The notes below the pieces were generated by a model. That model was not told the origin of the DNA and made no database searches. It saw nothing but the letters and a program-made list of their open reading frames with translations. Below are positions 36,235-44,788 of a stretch of DNA of 47,284 bases, one piece after another; the first letter of the stretch is position 1, and each line of letters begins with the position of its first letter. The stretch comes from Saprospiraceae bacterium (GTDB lineage: Bacteria > Bacteroidota > Bacteroidia > Chitinophagales > Saprospiraceae), in NCBI GenBank assembly GCA_029252685.1, contig JAQXAY010000225.1, positions 1 through 47,284 of the forward strand. Direction: 5' to 3'. Both the position numbers and the translations under genes were made by a program.

Positions 36235-37386
36235 ATGCCAAAAATTGAAAACATGAGTAAGAGAAATAGAATAATCCTAAGCACACTAATTGGCTTGGTT
36301 TTAATCATTGTTGGTATTCAAGGCTCCAATTATTTAGCGTCTAAGAAAGAACCTCCTAAAGTAAAAGCGAAATCCGACACTCGTCCAGTAGCTCGTATTC
36401 AGGAAGTTGCAAATGAAACGGCTTCTTTTAAGATTAATCTTGAAGGCACCTTAATGGCCTATAACAAAGTTTCTATTTTTTCGGAGGTTCCTGGTTTATT
36501 AGAGCAAGGTAGTGCTCCTTTTAAGGTCGGAAATTACTTCAGTAAGGGAGATGCTCTGTTTCGTGTTAATAACGAAGAAGCAACACTTGCTTTGCTAGCT
36601 CAAAAGAGTGAATTACTCAGTCGAGTGGTTGGGCTATTGCCCGATATCAAGCTTGACTTTGAGGATCGATTTCAAGAATGGCGAGATTATGTAGATAGCT
36701 TTGATGTGGAGCAAGTAATCAGCGATTTTCCTGCAGCTAAAACTAGTAGAGAGAAAAGTTTTATAGCAGCTAAGAACCTATCTACTTCTTTGTACTCCAT
36801 TCGAAGTGCAGAGAACCGATTAGAAAAATATGTGATCAGAGCTCCATTTTCAGGAGTGCTTACGATGACTAATGCAAATAAAGGAGCCATGGTACAACCT
36901 GGGCAGATGCTTGGAGAATTCATGGAGCGCGGTAATTTCGAATTGATTGTATCTGTATTGGCCTCTGATATAAAATACCTTCAACGCGGCCAGGAAGCGG
37001 AGTTCTACTCCGAGGATATGGGTCGTTCATGGAAGGGAAAGGTTGTAAGGGTTTCAGACAAGATCAACCCACAATCACAAACTTTAGATGTCTATATACA
37101 GCTTAGAGGAAAGGAATTGAAAGAAGGTTTATTCTTGTCTGGTTTGGTTGTCTCCAAACCAGTAGAGGATGTATTCTTATTGGATAATGCACTTCTAGTT
37201 GGTCAGGACGAGGCTTTCGCTGTCAAAGATGGGGTTCTTGAGAAGATGAAACTTGATATAGTTCGGATTTCTGATTCGGGCATTCTAGTTCGTGATATCC
37301 CAAATGGTACAAGGATGCTTGACAAACAAATATCAGGCGCATTTGAGGGTATGGAAGTGAATGTTAGCGAACCATCAATCGACTAA
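36235..37386 (+). CDS. RND efflux periplasmic adaptor (membrane fusion protein)
   Basis: The 383-residue protein has an N-terminal membrane anchor (RIILSTLIGLVLIIVGIQG) and the HlyD/RND adaptor layout: a barrel/lipoyl half (TASFKINLEGTLMAYNKVSIFSEVPG), an alpha-hairpin of moderate length (about residues 120-195), the second lipoyl half (VIRAPFSGVLTMTNANKG) and a beta-barrel end. It bridges the inner-membrane pump and the TolC-like channel. The start could also be ATG 36253. The hairpin is modest in length, as expected for RND rather than MacA-type adaptors. It opens a five-gene operon; the pump gene begins 2 bp after its stop. Confidence 0.92.
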   Translation: MPKIENMSKRNRIILSTLIGLVLIIVGIQGSNYLASKKEPPKVKAKSDTRPVARIQEVANETASFKINLEGTLMAYNKVSIFSEVPGLLEQGSAPFKVGNYFSKGDALFRVNNEEATLALLAQKSELLSRVVGLLPDIKLDFEDRFQEWRDYVDSFDVEQVISDFPAAKTSREKSFIAAKNLSTSLYSIRSAENRLEKYVIRAPFSGVLTMTNANKGAMVQPGQMLGEFMERGNFELIVSVLASDIKYLQRGQEAEFYSEDMGRSWKGKVVRVSDKINPQSQTLDVYIQLRGKELKEGLFLSGLVVSKPVEDVFLLDNALLVGQDEAFAVKDGVLEKMKLDIVRISDSGILVRDIPNGTRMLDKQISGAFEGMEVNVSEPSID

Positions 37387-37388
37387 AT

Positions 37389-40300
37389 ATGAGAGGTATA
37401 ATAAACTACTTTATAAAAAACTCATTTGCTGCTAATGCGATTATGATCGGTCTGCTGATTATAGGTATTATAAGTGGTATGCAAATGAAGTCTACATTCT
37501 TTCCAGATATTCCGGATCGAATAATCTTTGTTCAGACTGTCTTGCCTGGTGCTTCTCCTGAGGAAATAGAGGAAGGAATAATCAATAAGATTGAAGAAAA
37601 GCTGAAAGGTATAACAGGGATTGAGCAGATCACATCTGTAAGTAATGAAAATACGGGAAGTGTTACCATAGAGGTAAAGAAGAAGGCAGATGCATACATT
37701 GTTGTTGAGGATGTAAAAAACGCAGTGAATAGTATTCCTTCGTTTCCAGCAGGGATGGAGCCTCCAAAAGTATTTGTCAATGAAAACCTTGGCTTTGCGA
37801 TAAGTTTTGCAATCAGTGGAGCGGAGAATCTTCAAAAATTAAAGGAGGTTGCTCGAAAAGCAGAAGATGATCTTCTTGCTATGGATGGAATTTCTAAGGT
37901 AAGACTCAGTGGTTTTCCCGATGAAGAGATTGTTGTAGAGTGTAGAGAGCGAGATTTAAGAGCTTATCAATTGACTTTTGCAGAGATTAGTGCCGCAGTT
38001 CGAGCAGCTAATATTGATATCACAGGAGGAAAAGTGAAGGCTGCAAAGGAAGAGATATTACTTAGAGCACGTCAAAAGGAATACTATGCAAATGACCTTC
38101 GAAATATAGTAGTCAAAAAAGATGCAAACGGTGGTAAGATATATTTGCACCAAGTTGCAGATGTTAGAGATCAATGGGTGGAAGATAATCCGTCCAGGTC
38201 TTTTTTAGACGGAGCGCCTTCAGTTGTTATCAATATTAGCAATACGCCCAAGACGGAGGATATGATCACTATTACAGATATGGTCAAATCCTATGTTGCA
38301 GACTTTAATGAGCGTGAAGACTTGCTCGAAGCGACCGTTGTTAGGGATGGTTCTATTACTCTAAAACAAAGAATAAATCTTTTAACAGAAAATGGCTTAC
38401 TTGGTTTTGCCCTAGTGATTGTCCTTTTAGCTATGTTTTTGCACTGGAGAATAGCATTTTGGGTGGCTTTGGCTATTCCTATTTGTTTTGGAGGGATGTT
38501 CATTTTTGCAAACTATCTAGATGTAACTATCAATGTAGTTTCTTTATTTGGTATGATCGTTGTGATTGGAATTTTGGTTGATGATGGCATTGTGATTGCT
38601 GAAAATATTTACCAAAAGTATGAAAAGGGGTATTCGAGAGTTCGGGCAGCTGTAGAAGGGACATTAGAAGTCTTACCAGCAATATTTACTGCGATTATAA
38701 CTACGATAATAGCCTTTTCAGCCTTCTTCTTCATAGACGGTACGCTTGGTGATTTCTTTGTTGAAATGTCTATAGTCGTTATTTTCTCGCTTGTGTTTTC
38801 ACTGATTGAGGGAGCTATTATTCTACCTACACACGTTGCTCACTCAAAAGCATTGACTAAGAAAAATGAGGCTGAACCGAAGGGTGCTTTGAGTCGTTTA
38901 AGATTGTTTTTTGATCGATTGATGGATGGCTTGAGAGATAAAATCTATGCACCAGTCCTTAAGTTTACCCTTCACAATAAGTTTTTGAGTATCGCCTTTA
39001 TGGTTTGTTTGCTTATGCTAACATTTGGAGCAATCAATGGGGGATTGATAAAAGGGACTTTCTTCCCAAATATTGAACGGGATAATGTTACTATAAATCT
39101 TAAGATGCCATCGGGAACCAACCCCGATATCACTATGCAGTGGTTACAGCATATTGAGCAGTCAGCCTGGAGAGCAAATGACAGCCTCACGCAACAATTT
39201 TTCAATGGAGAAAAACAGCCTATAGAACGTATAGAGCGGAATTTAGGGCCTAGCACGTATCAAGGAAGTATTAACATTGCTTTGTTGCCAGGTGAAAATC
39301 GAGATAGCCTTCGATTGCGGAAGATTCTTAATACAATAAGAGAGTTCACAGGAGATATTGATAATGCTGAAGAATTGGTTTTTGGCTCACAATCTGCTTT
39401 TGGAAAACCAGTGTCTATATCTCTGGTAGGGGAGGACTATGAAGAGTTGAATGCGGCAACCCGAACAGTAAAGCAAAGGATGTCCAAGTTAGAAGAGTTG
39501 ATAGACGTAACGGATAATAACCAAGAAGGATTAAAGGAAATCAATCTAGAGCTTAGTGAGAAAGGCGCCTTTTTGGGATTGAATACACAGTTTATTCTCA
39601 ATCAGGTACGTCAGGGATTCTTTGGTGCTGAGGTGCAACGCATTCAGCGTGGAAGAGATGAAGTAAAAGTGTGGGTGCGTTATGCAGAGGCTGATCGCTC
39701 GGATATTTCCAATCTTTTGAATATGCGCATTCGACTGGGGAATGGGGTGGAATATCCACTTTCTGAGTTAGCAGATGTGTCAATCGGCAGGGGAGTCGTT
39801 TCTATCAATCACCTAAATGGTAAACGTGAGATTCGAATTGAATCAGAAATATCCAATGATAATGTATCCGTTAGTGATATTACAGCAAGTTTAAAGAATG
39901 ACATAATTCCAGAGATACTTGAGGAATATCCTAGTGTTTCTGCACTTTTTGAAGGGCAGAATAGGGAACAGGAGAAATCGCAGAATTCAATGGCAAAGAT
40001 TATGCCGATCCTGCTTGGTTTGATGGTCTTTTGTATTGCATTGACTTTTAGATCAATTATGCAAACACTTGCTGTTTTCTTGCTTATTCCTTTTGCATTC
40101 ATTGGAGTAGCCTGGGGGCACTGGGCTGTTGGAATTCCTATAAGTTTGTTTTCTGTTTTAGGTATTATTGCCTTGATAGGTATTTTAGTAAATGATGCGT
40201 TGGTTTTCGTTGCTACCTACAACAATAACTTACAGGATGGTCAAAAACAGATGGATGCTCTTGTAGATGCTGGATTAAGTAGGTTTAGGCCAATTATTCT

Positions 40301-40562
40301 AACATCAATAACTACATTTGCAGGGCTTTTCCCATTATTATTGGAAAAAAGTCTGCAGGCTCAGTTTTTGAAGCCTATGGCAGTATCAGTTTCTTTTGGA
40401 CTTTTGTTGATTACAGTAATCATTCTATTAATGCTTCCTGTATTTTTGGTAATTGTCAATAGAGTCAAATATTATGTTGCTAGTTTCTTTGGTAAAACGG
40501 TAAGCTATGAATCCGTAGAGCCATCTGCACTGAATTTGGATGGCTTAGATGATGAAGAGTAA
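37389..40562 (+). CDS. RND efflux permease
   Basis: The 1057-residue inner-membrane pump has the two-fold RND design: helix 1, a large periplasmic loop, six helices, then the repeat. TM4 carries LVDDGIVIAENI with Asp398-Asp399, the proton-relay pair. In TM10 the lysine of AcrB is replaced by Asn935-Asp936 (LVNDALVFV), a signature of a large non-AcrB branch of the family. The loop segment SNENTGSVTIEVKK and the second-half FFPNIERDNVTINLKMPSG are typical of that branch. The substrate cannot be predicted. The gene is followed, after 23 bp, by the GtrA-like gene. Confidence 0.94.
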   Translation: MRGIINYFIKNSFAANAIMIGLLIIGIISGMQMKSTFFPDIPDRIIFVQTVLPGASPEEIEEGIINKIEEKLKGITGIEQITSVSNENTGSVTIEVKKKADAYIVVEDVKNAVNSIPSFPAGMEPPKVFVNENLGFAISFAISGAENLQKLKEVARKAEDDLLAMDGISKVRLSGFPDEEIVVECRERDLRAYQLTFAEISAAVRAANIDITGGKVKAAKEEILLRARQKEYYANDLRNIVVKKDANGGKIYLHQVADVRDQWVEDNPSRSFLDGAPSVVINISNTPKTEDMITITDMVKSYVADFNEREDLLEATVVRDGSITLKQRINLLTENGLLGFALVIVLLAMFLHWRIAFWVALAIPICFGGMFIFANYLDVTINVVSLFGMIVVIGILVDDGIVIAENIYQKYEKGYSRVRAAVEGTLEVLPAIFTAIITTIIAFSAFFFIDGTLGDFFVEMSIVVIFSLVFSLIEGAIILPTHVAHSKALTKKNEAEPKGALSRLRLFFDRLMDGLRDKIYAPVLKFTLHNKFLSIAFMVCLLMLTFGAINGGLIKGTFFPNIERDNVTINLKMPSGTNPDITMQWLQHIEQSAWRANDSLTQQFFNGEKQPIERIERNLGPSTYQGSINIALLPGENRDSLRLRKILNTIREFTGDIDNAEELVFGSQSAFGKPVSISLVGEDYEELNAATRTVKQRMSKLEELIDVTDNNQEGLKEINLELSEKGAFLGLNTQFILNQVRQGFFGAEVQRIQRGRDEVKVWVRYAEADRSDISNLLNMRIRLGNGVEYPLSELADVSIGRGVVSINHLNGKREIRIESEISNDNVSVSDITASLKNDIIPEILEEYPSVSALFEGQNREQEKSQNSMAKIMPILLGLMVFCIALTFRSIMQTLAVFLLIPFAFIGVAWGHWAVGIPISLFSVLGIIALIGILVNDALVFVATYNNNLQDGQKQMDALVDAGLSRFRPIILTSITTFAGLFPLLLEKSLQAQFLKPMAVSVSFGLLLITVIILLMLPVFLVIVNRVKYYVASFFGKTVSYESVEPSALNLDGLDDEE

Positions 40563-40585
40563 TGTTTTATAGTTAAAGCTTAAAT

Positions 40586-41041
40586 GTGAGGAATCTAATT
40601 GAGAAATATAGAACCAGTATTGTCCAAAAATTGAAGTTTGGAATGTCATCTATTGTAGCTACCCTTGTTGACTACGGTCTTTTCTGGGGACTAGTTGTTT
40701 TTCAGGGTGGTATTTTTGAGGAGTTTTGGGGCAATATGTTATCAGCTTCTGTTGGTATGCTTATAAATTTCGTCTTGCAAAAACGGTTTGTTTTTGAATT
40801 GAAACGAAATGTATACCTAGTGTTTGTTATGTCTGTTCTTATTTCTCTTGGGGGAGTGGTCCTTGGAAGTACCATCATCAAGCTCCTAGTTCAGCATGTT
40901 GAATTCTTTGAAGCATTTAAGCTTGTAGCGAAACTTGTAGCGACAGGAACGATCTTTTTTTACAATTTTTATCTAAAACGCTTCGCTTTTGAGGATCGTT
41001 TTTTAGGAAAAAAAGCTAATAACACGGATGAACAATCCTAA
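40586..41041 (+). CDS. GtrA-family membrane protein
   Basis: The 151-residue protein has four membrane helices and the GtrA pattern (KFGMSSIVATLVDYGLF, NMLSASVGMLINFVLQKRFVF, FYNFYLKRFAF). GtrA proteins are thought to help move or use polyprenyl-phosphate-linked sugars for envelope glycosylation. The start is GTG 40586; an ATG 2 bp upstream is out of frame and opens only ATG TGA, and the next in-frame ATG would cut into helix 1. It sits inside the RND operon and overlaps the next gene by 14 bp. Confidence 0.85.
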   Translation: MRNLIEKYRTSIVQKLKFGMSSIVATLVDYGLFWGLVVFQGGIFEEFWGNMLSASVGMLINFVLQKRFVFELKRNVYLVFVMSVLISLGGVVLGSTIIKLLVQHVEFFEAFKLVAKLVATGTIFFYNFYLKRFAFEDRFLGKKANNTDEQS

Positions 41042-42650
41042 TTTTATATCACGACTTTGTGCGTTTATATTCTTTATGGGCTTCTTCATCATTGGGATGA
41101 ATGTGGTCCATGATTTCGGACTGGGTTTTGATGACGAGATTCAAGAGCGACACGGAAGAGTTAGTTACGATTATATTAATAAAACTTTTGGAATAGAGAA
41201 GGGACCTATTGCTCCTAATGGCGAGCAATTACATGCTTATGAATACAAATATTATGGCGTGATATTCCAGGTTTCTTCCTTGTACTTAGAACGAATTTTT
41301 GGATTGAGTAGCTACTTTGAAAGATATATGCTCAGGCACCAATTGGTATTTATCCTATTCTTTTTGGCGAGTATTGCCTTCTATAGGATTCTTTATAGGC
41401 AATTTGGTAACAGGTATCTTGCTTTATTAGGCGCGTTGATTTTTATTTTATCGCCGCGTACATTCGGGCATGCTTTCTTTAATATTAAAGATTCAGTACT
41501 CTTGTCTTTCTTTGTCTTTGGTCTGGCAAGCTTCTTTAGGTATTTGGATAATCCTTCTGTTCGAAATGGACTTCTTCATGCATTTATTTGTGGCCTCTGT
41601 GTGAATATTAGAATTGTTGGTATTATTCTTCCGGTGCTAAGTGCCGCATGGATCATCTTTTATTTTTTAGCCGCTGAAAATAGAAAGGACTTTTGGGGCA
41701 AGTGGAAAAAAAGCCTATTGGTTTTCACCTTAGCTACACCAGTGTTTATTTATATTTTCTGGCCTTATCTTTGGGAGCAGCCCATCCATAATTTCTTGGA
41801 GTCTTTTAAAGCAATGGGTAAGTTTGATTGGAGAGGAAATGTCCTTTTATTTAATGAATATCTTTATGCCCCCGACTTGCCATGGTATTATGCTCCAGCA
41901 TGGATGTTGATAAGCATTCCACTGTTTTATTGGTTCTTGTTTGTATTAGGTTTTGCTAAGCCCGTTTTTAATTGGCTCAGAAGTCTAGCACAGGGGGACT
42001 TAAGTTGGTTCAGAGATAGGGAGCAGCGATTTACAGCCATTGCATTTAGTTTTTTCCTATTGCCTTTACTATTAGTTATTTTAAAACATTCTACCCTTTA
42101 TGATGGATGGAGGCAGCTTCACTTTACATATGCTGGATTTGCTTTGGTAGCATTTGTTGGATTATTGCGTTTGTTTAGATGGGCAAAGAAAAAAAGAGGC
42201 AAGGTGTTTATACTGGCAAAAGCATTTGCAGGTTTGAATATAGCCTACTTGTTATTTTTAATGGTGACAATACATCCTTATCAGCAGACATATTTCAATC
42301 TACTTGCTTCAAGAGATCAGTTTAGTCGTTTTGAGCTGGATTATTGGGGGATATCTTATCGAAGTGGATTGAAGCAATTGGCGGAATTGGCAGAGGAAGG
42401 GGATTGTATAAAATTCTACGCCTTTTCATATCCGGGTATTGCGAACCACAAATTTTTAGATGAGGAGACAAAAGCAAAGCTTTGCCTAGGGTATAGTTCT
42501 AGGGACAGCGATTATTACATAACAAATTTTAGATCGAAGGAAGAGCGAAGAGATTACAAAGCGAAAAACGGAAGATTCAATAATCCTGTTGTTCTTATTG
42601 AACGACAGGGAGTCCCAATTATGGGAGCATTTAAGTTAGATAAAAATTAA
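41028..42650 (+). CDS. GT-C glycosyltransferase-like membrane protein (GT39/ArnT type)
   Basis: The 540-residue protein has about 11-12 transmembrane helices and an Asp-Asp-Glu motif in the first external loop (HDFGLGFDDEIQERHG), as in GT-C enzymes that take sugars from polyprenyl-phosphate donors. A soluble C-terminal part of about 100 residues follows (CIKFYAFSYPGIANHKF), probably periplasmic. Mannosyl- or aminoarabinosyltransferases of the GT39/83 type are the nearest well-known relatives; the sugar and acceptor are unknown. It overlaps the GtrA gene by 14 bp and precedes the TolC-like gene by 4 bp, so it is translationally coupled in the operon. Confidence 0.82.
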   Translation: MNNPNFISRLCAFIFFMGFFIIGMNVVHDFGLGFDDEIQERHGRVSYDYINKTFGIEKGPIAPNGEQLHAYEYKYYGVIFQVSSLYLERIFGLSSYFERYMLRHQLVFILFFLASIAFYRILYRQFGNRYLALLGALIFILSPRTFGHAFFNIKDSVLLSFFVFGLASFFRYLDNPSVRNGLLHAFICGLCVNIRIVGIILPVLSAAWIIFYFLAAENRKDFWGKWKKSLLVFTLATPVFIYIFWPYLWEQPIHNFLESFKAMGKFDWRGNVLLFNEYLYAPDLPWYYAPAWMLISIPLFYWFLFVLGFAKPVFNWLRSLAQGDLSWFRDREQRFTAIAFSFFLLPLLLVILKHSTLYDGWRQLHFTYAGFALVAFVGLLRLFRWAKKKRGKVFILAKAFAGLNIAYLLFLMVTIHPYQQTYFNLLASRDQFSRFELDYWGISYRSGLKQLAELAEEGDCIKFYAFSYPGIANHKFLDEETKAKLCLGYSSRDSDYYITNFRSKEERRDYKAKNGRFNNPVVLIERQGVPIMGAFKLDKN

Positions 42651-42654
42651 GCCT

Positions 42655-43992
42655 ATGTTGCGCATCTCTATAATTCTGTTAATGTTGGTCCAATTTAGTT
42701 TCTTGAACGGTCAGACTGAGCTCAGCCTGTCCCAAGCTTTAGAAATTAGTCTTGCAAACAACCTGCAGGTTCGTTTTCAGGAAAAGCAAATCACGATCAG
42801 CGAAAATAACGATACTTGGGCAAATGCCGGGCGAACGCCTACTATCGATATTGCAGCGACCAATCAAAGTGCGATAAGCCAACAGATCAACCCCGCTAAT
42901 GTTATTCTACCTGAACAGTTGTCTTACAGCACTGGTCTGAGTGGAAGCATGGAAATGAACCTTGTTCTATACAATGGGGGAAGAGTGAAATATGCAAAGT
43001 CTGGACTAGGGCTCCAAAAAGAGCAAGCTGCATTAAATATGCGTATGGCAGTTGAGGACCTGACGGAACAGGTGATGTTAGCCTACTACCAGGTGTTGTT
43101 AGTGGAGGAGCAAGAAACAGTATTAGAAGAGGTGAAGTTATTGTCAAAAGATCGATTTGATTTTCAAGAGCTTAGAAAAACCTATGGCTCTGCCAGTACT
43201 TTTGATGTCATTCAAGCAAAAGATGCGTATCTGAATGATTCTATTGCCTTTATTCAATTGGAGAATCAAATTGCAGCCTTACATAATAACTTAAAGTTGG
43301 TGATGGGACTTGCTGATAGCGGCGATGAATATGTGCTAATTGATAATTTGGAATCTGTCATTCCATTGTTAGAGAAGGAAGCTTTGCAGCAACGTATGCT
43401 GGACAGCAATACAGATCTCCTAAACTTAAGACTTTCAGATGAGCTTGCTTTGAATAATATCGATATTCAAAAAACGACCTTAAAACCATCTATTGGTCTT
43501 GGTCTTGGTGTGAGTGGGAATTTAAATAGCTCATATTTAGATGCAGAAAATCCAATAACAAATGAGATTATTGGTTCAAATACTTCTACAGGTGTCAATC
43601 CTTTCTTAAGCATTTCTGCAACACATAGGTTATTTGATTCTGGTTTAAGGAAGACTAGAATTCAGAATGCCGAGATTCAGTGGATGGCAAACAAGGATCT
43701 TTTGCAGAATATGGAACAAAATATTTCTACTCAGTTTGAAAACACCTACCTGCAGATGGAGACCAATCAACGAGTTCTTAATATGAGTGCGGAACAACTG
43801 GAGAATGCTTCTAGGAACTTGGAGATAGCAAAGGACAGATTTGAAAATGGTTTGATTAGCAGCTTTGACTATAGGACTATTCAATTGGGTTATCTCAATG
43901 CCTCTCAATCCAGGCTTGAGGCAAGATTTAATTTGATCAACTCACAGATCGCTCTTTTGAATCTAACAGGAGGCTTATATACAAAGGGATAA
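42655..43992 (+). CDS. TolC-family outer membrane channel
   Basis: The 445-residue protein has a signal peptide (MLRISIILLMLVQFSFLNGQ) and the TolC structural repeat: two long coiled helical hairpins, with LSLSQALEISLANNLQV opening the first half and LNTSY-like helical sequence AEQLENASRNLEIAKDRFEN in the second. It should form the trimeric outer-membrane exit duct for the RND pump encoded upstream in the same operon. A Gly-rich barrel strand region (IGLGLGVSGNLNSSYL) is present. It is the last gene of the operon, before a strong terminator. Confidence 0.92.
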   Translation: MLRISIILLMLVQFSFLNGQTELSLSQALEISLANNLQVRFQEKQITISENNDTWANAGRTPTIDIAATNQSAISQQINPANVILPEQLSYSTGLSGSMEMNLVLYNGGRVKYAKSGLGLQKEQAALNMRMAVEDLTEQVMLAYYQVLLVEEQETVLEEVKLLSKDRFDFQELRKTYGSASTFDVIQAKDAYLNDSIAFIQLENQIAALHNNLKLVMGLADSGDEYVLIDNLESVIPLLEKEALQQRMLDSNTDLLNLRLSDELALNNIDIQKTTLKPSIGLGLGVSGNLNSSYLDAENPITNEIIGSNTSTGVNPFLSISATHRLFDSGLRKTRIQNAEIQWMANKDLLQNMEQNISTQFENTYLQMETNQRVLNMSAEQLENASRNLEIAKDRFENGLISSFDYRTIQLGYLNASQSRLEARFNLINSQIALLNLTGGLYTKG

Positions 43993-43994
43993 AT

Positions 43995-44028
43995 AAAAAA
44001 GGAACTTCAATTTTGAAGTTCCTTTTTT
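43995..44028. terminator. Bidirectional terminator between tolC-like gene and rluB
   Basis: A perfect inverted repeat of 16 bases per arm (AAAAAAGGAACTTCAA and its complement) is centred on 44011-44012, with the A-run and T-run as part of the arms. It ends both the plus-strand RND operon and the minus-strand dnaB-rluB operon. Confidence 0.92.
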
Positions 44029-44044
44029 ATATTTCAATAAGCTA

Positions 44045-44767
44045 TTAGATAAAATGCTTAAGCATTATTATTTCTTGTTTTTTAAGATGTCTGAATTTCC
44101 CTCTAGGCAAATCTTTCTTGGTAAGTCCGGCATAATATGCTCGATCCAGTTTTTCAACTGTATAGCCTAGGTGATCAAATATCCTTCTTACAATTCGGTT
44201 ACGTCCGATGTGAATTTCGATACCTACATCCTTTTTGGTTTTACCTTTTACATAGTCTACTCCAAGCACGGGAGCAAAGCCATCTTCTAAGGTTAATCCT
44301 TTTCTGATTTTGTCTAGGTCTTGCGGCGTTATTTCCTTGTCTAAATGTACTTCATAAAATTTCTTGACCTCATGGCTAGGGTGTGCTAGTTTTTTGGCAA
44401 GGTCTCCATCATTGGTGATCAAAAGAAGTCCTGTAGTTGGAAAATCTAATCTACCCACAGGGAATACTCGTTCTTTGATAGTATTCTTCAAGAGGTCCAT
44501 TACAGTCTTTCTTCCTTTTTCATCAGAAAGAGAGGTTATGGTATTCTTAGGTTTGTTCATCAACAGATAGACTTTATTTGTCTCCTGCCTTAAAGCTCTT
44601 TCATTATAAACAACTTCGTCAACGTCTTGAACGAGATAATAGGGTTCAAGCACTACTTTACCATTTACTTTTACCTTTCCTGCCTTCACTAGATCTGCAG
44701 CTTTTCGTCTGGAACATACACCAGCATTTGCCACAAATTTATTTAATCTGACCCCTTCGTTGTCCAT
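44045..44767 (-). CDS. rluB: Pseudouridine synthase RluB/RsuA family
   Basis: The 240-residue protein makes pseudouridine in rRNA. It has an N-terminal S4 RNA-binding domain (VRLNKFVANAGVCSRRKAAD) and a catalytic domain with VGRLDFPTTGLLLITNDGDL near residue 105, where the Asp is the catalytic one, then the family segments KKFYEVHLDKEI and GRNRIVRRIFDHLGY. RluB-type target (23S) is the usual reading; RsuA-like or RluF-like is possible. The Phe after GRLD replaces the more usual Arg or Val. It lies 21 bp after dnaB on the same strand and shares its transcript. The ATG at 44767 is the only sensible start. Confidence 0.92.
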   Translation of the reverse strand: MDNEGVRLNKFVANAGVCSRRKAADLVKAGKVKVNGKVVLEPYYLVQDVDEVVYNERALRQETNKVYLLMNKPKNTITSLSDEKGRKTVMDLLKNTIKERVFPVGRLDFPTTGLLLITNDGDLAKKLAHPSHEVKKFYEVHLDKEITPQDLDKIRKGLTLEDGFAPVLGVDYVKGKTKKDVGIEIHIGRNRIVRRIFDHLGYTVEKLDRAYYAGLTKKDLPRGKFRHLKKQEIIMLKHFI

Positions 44768-44788
44768 ATATAATATTTAGAAATAATT

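Noticed and set aside
40584-40589. ATG at 40584 as start of the GtrA-like gene
   Set aside because: It is out of frame and is followed at once by TGA; the in-frame start is GTG 40586.
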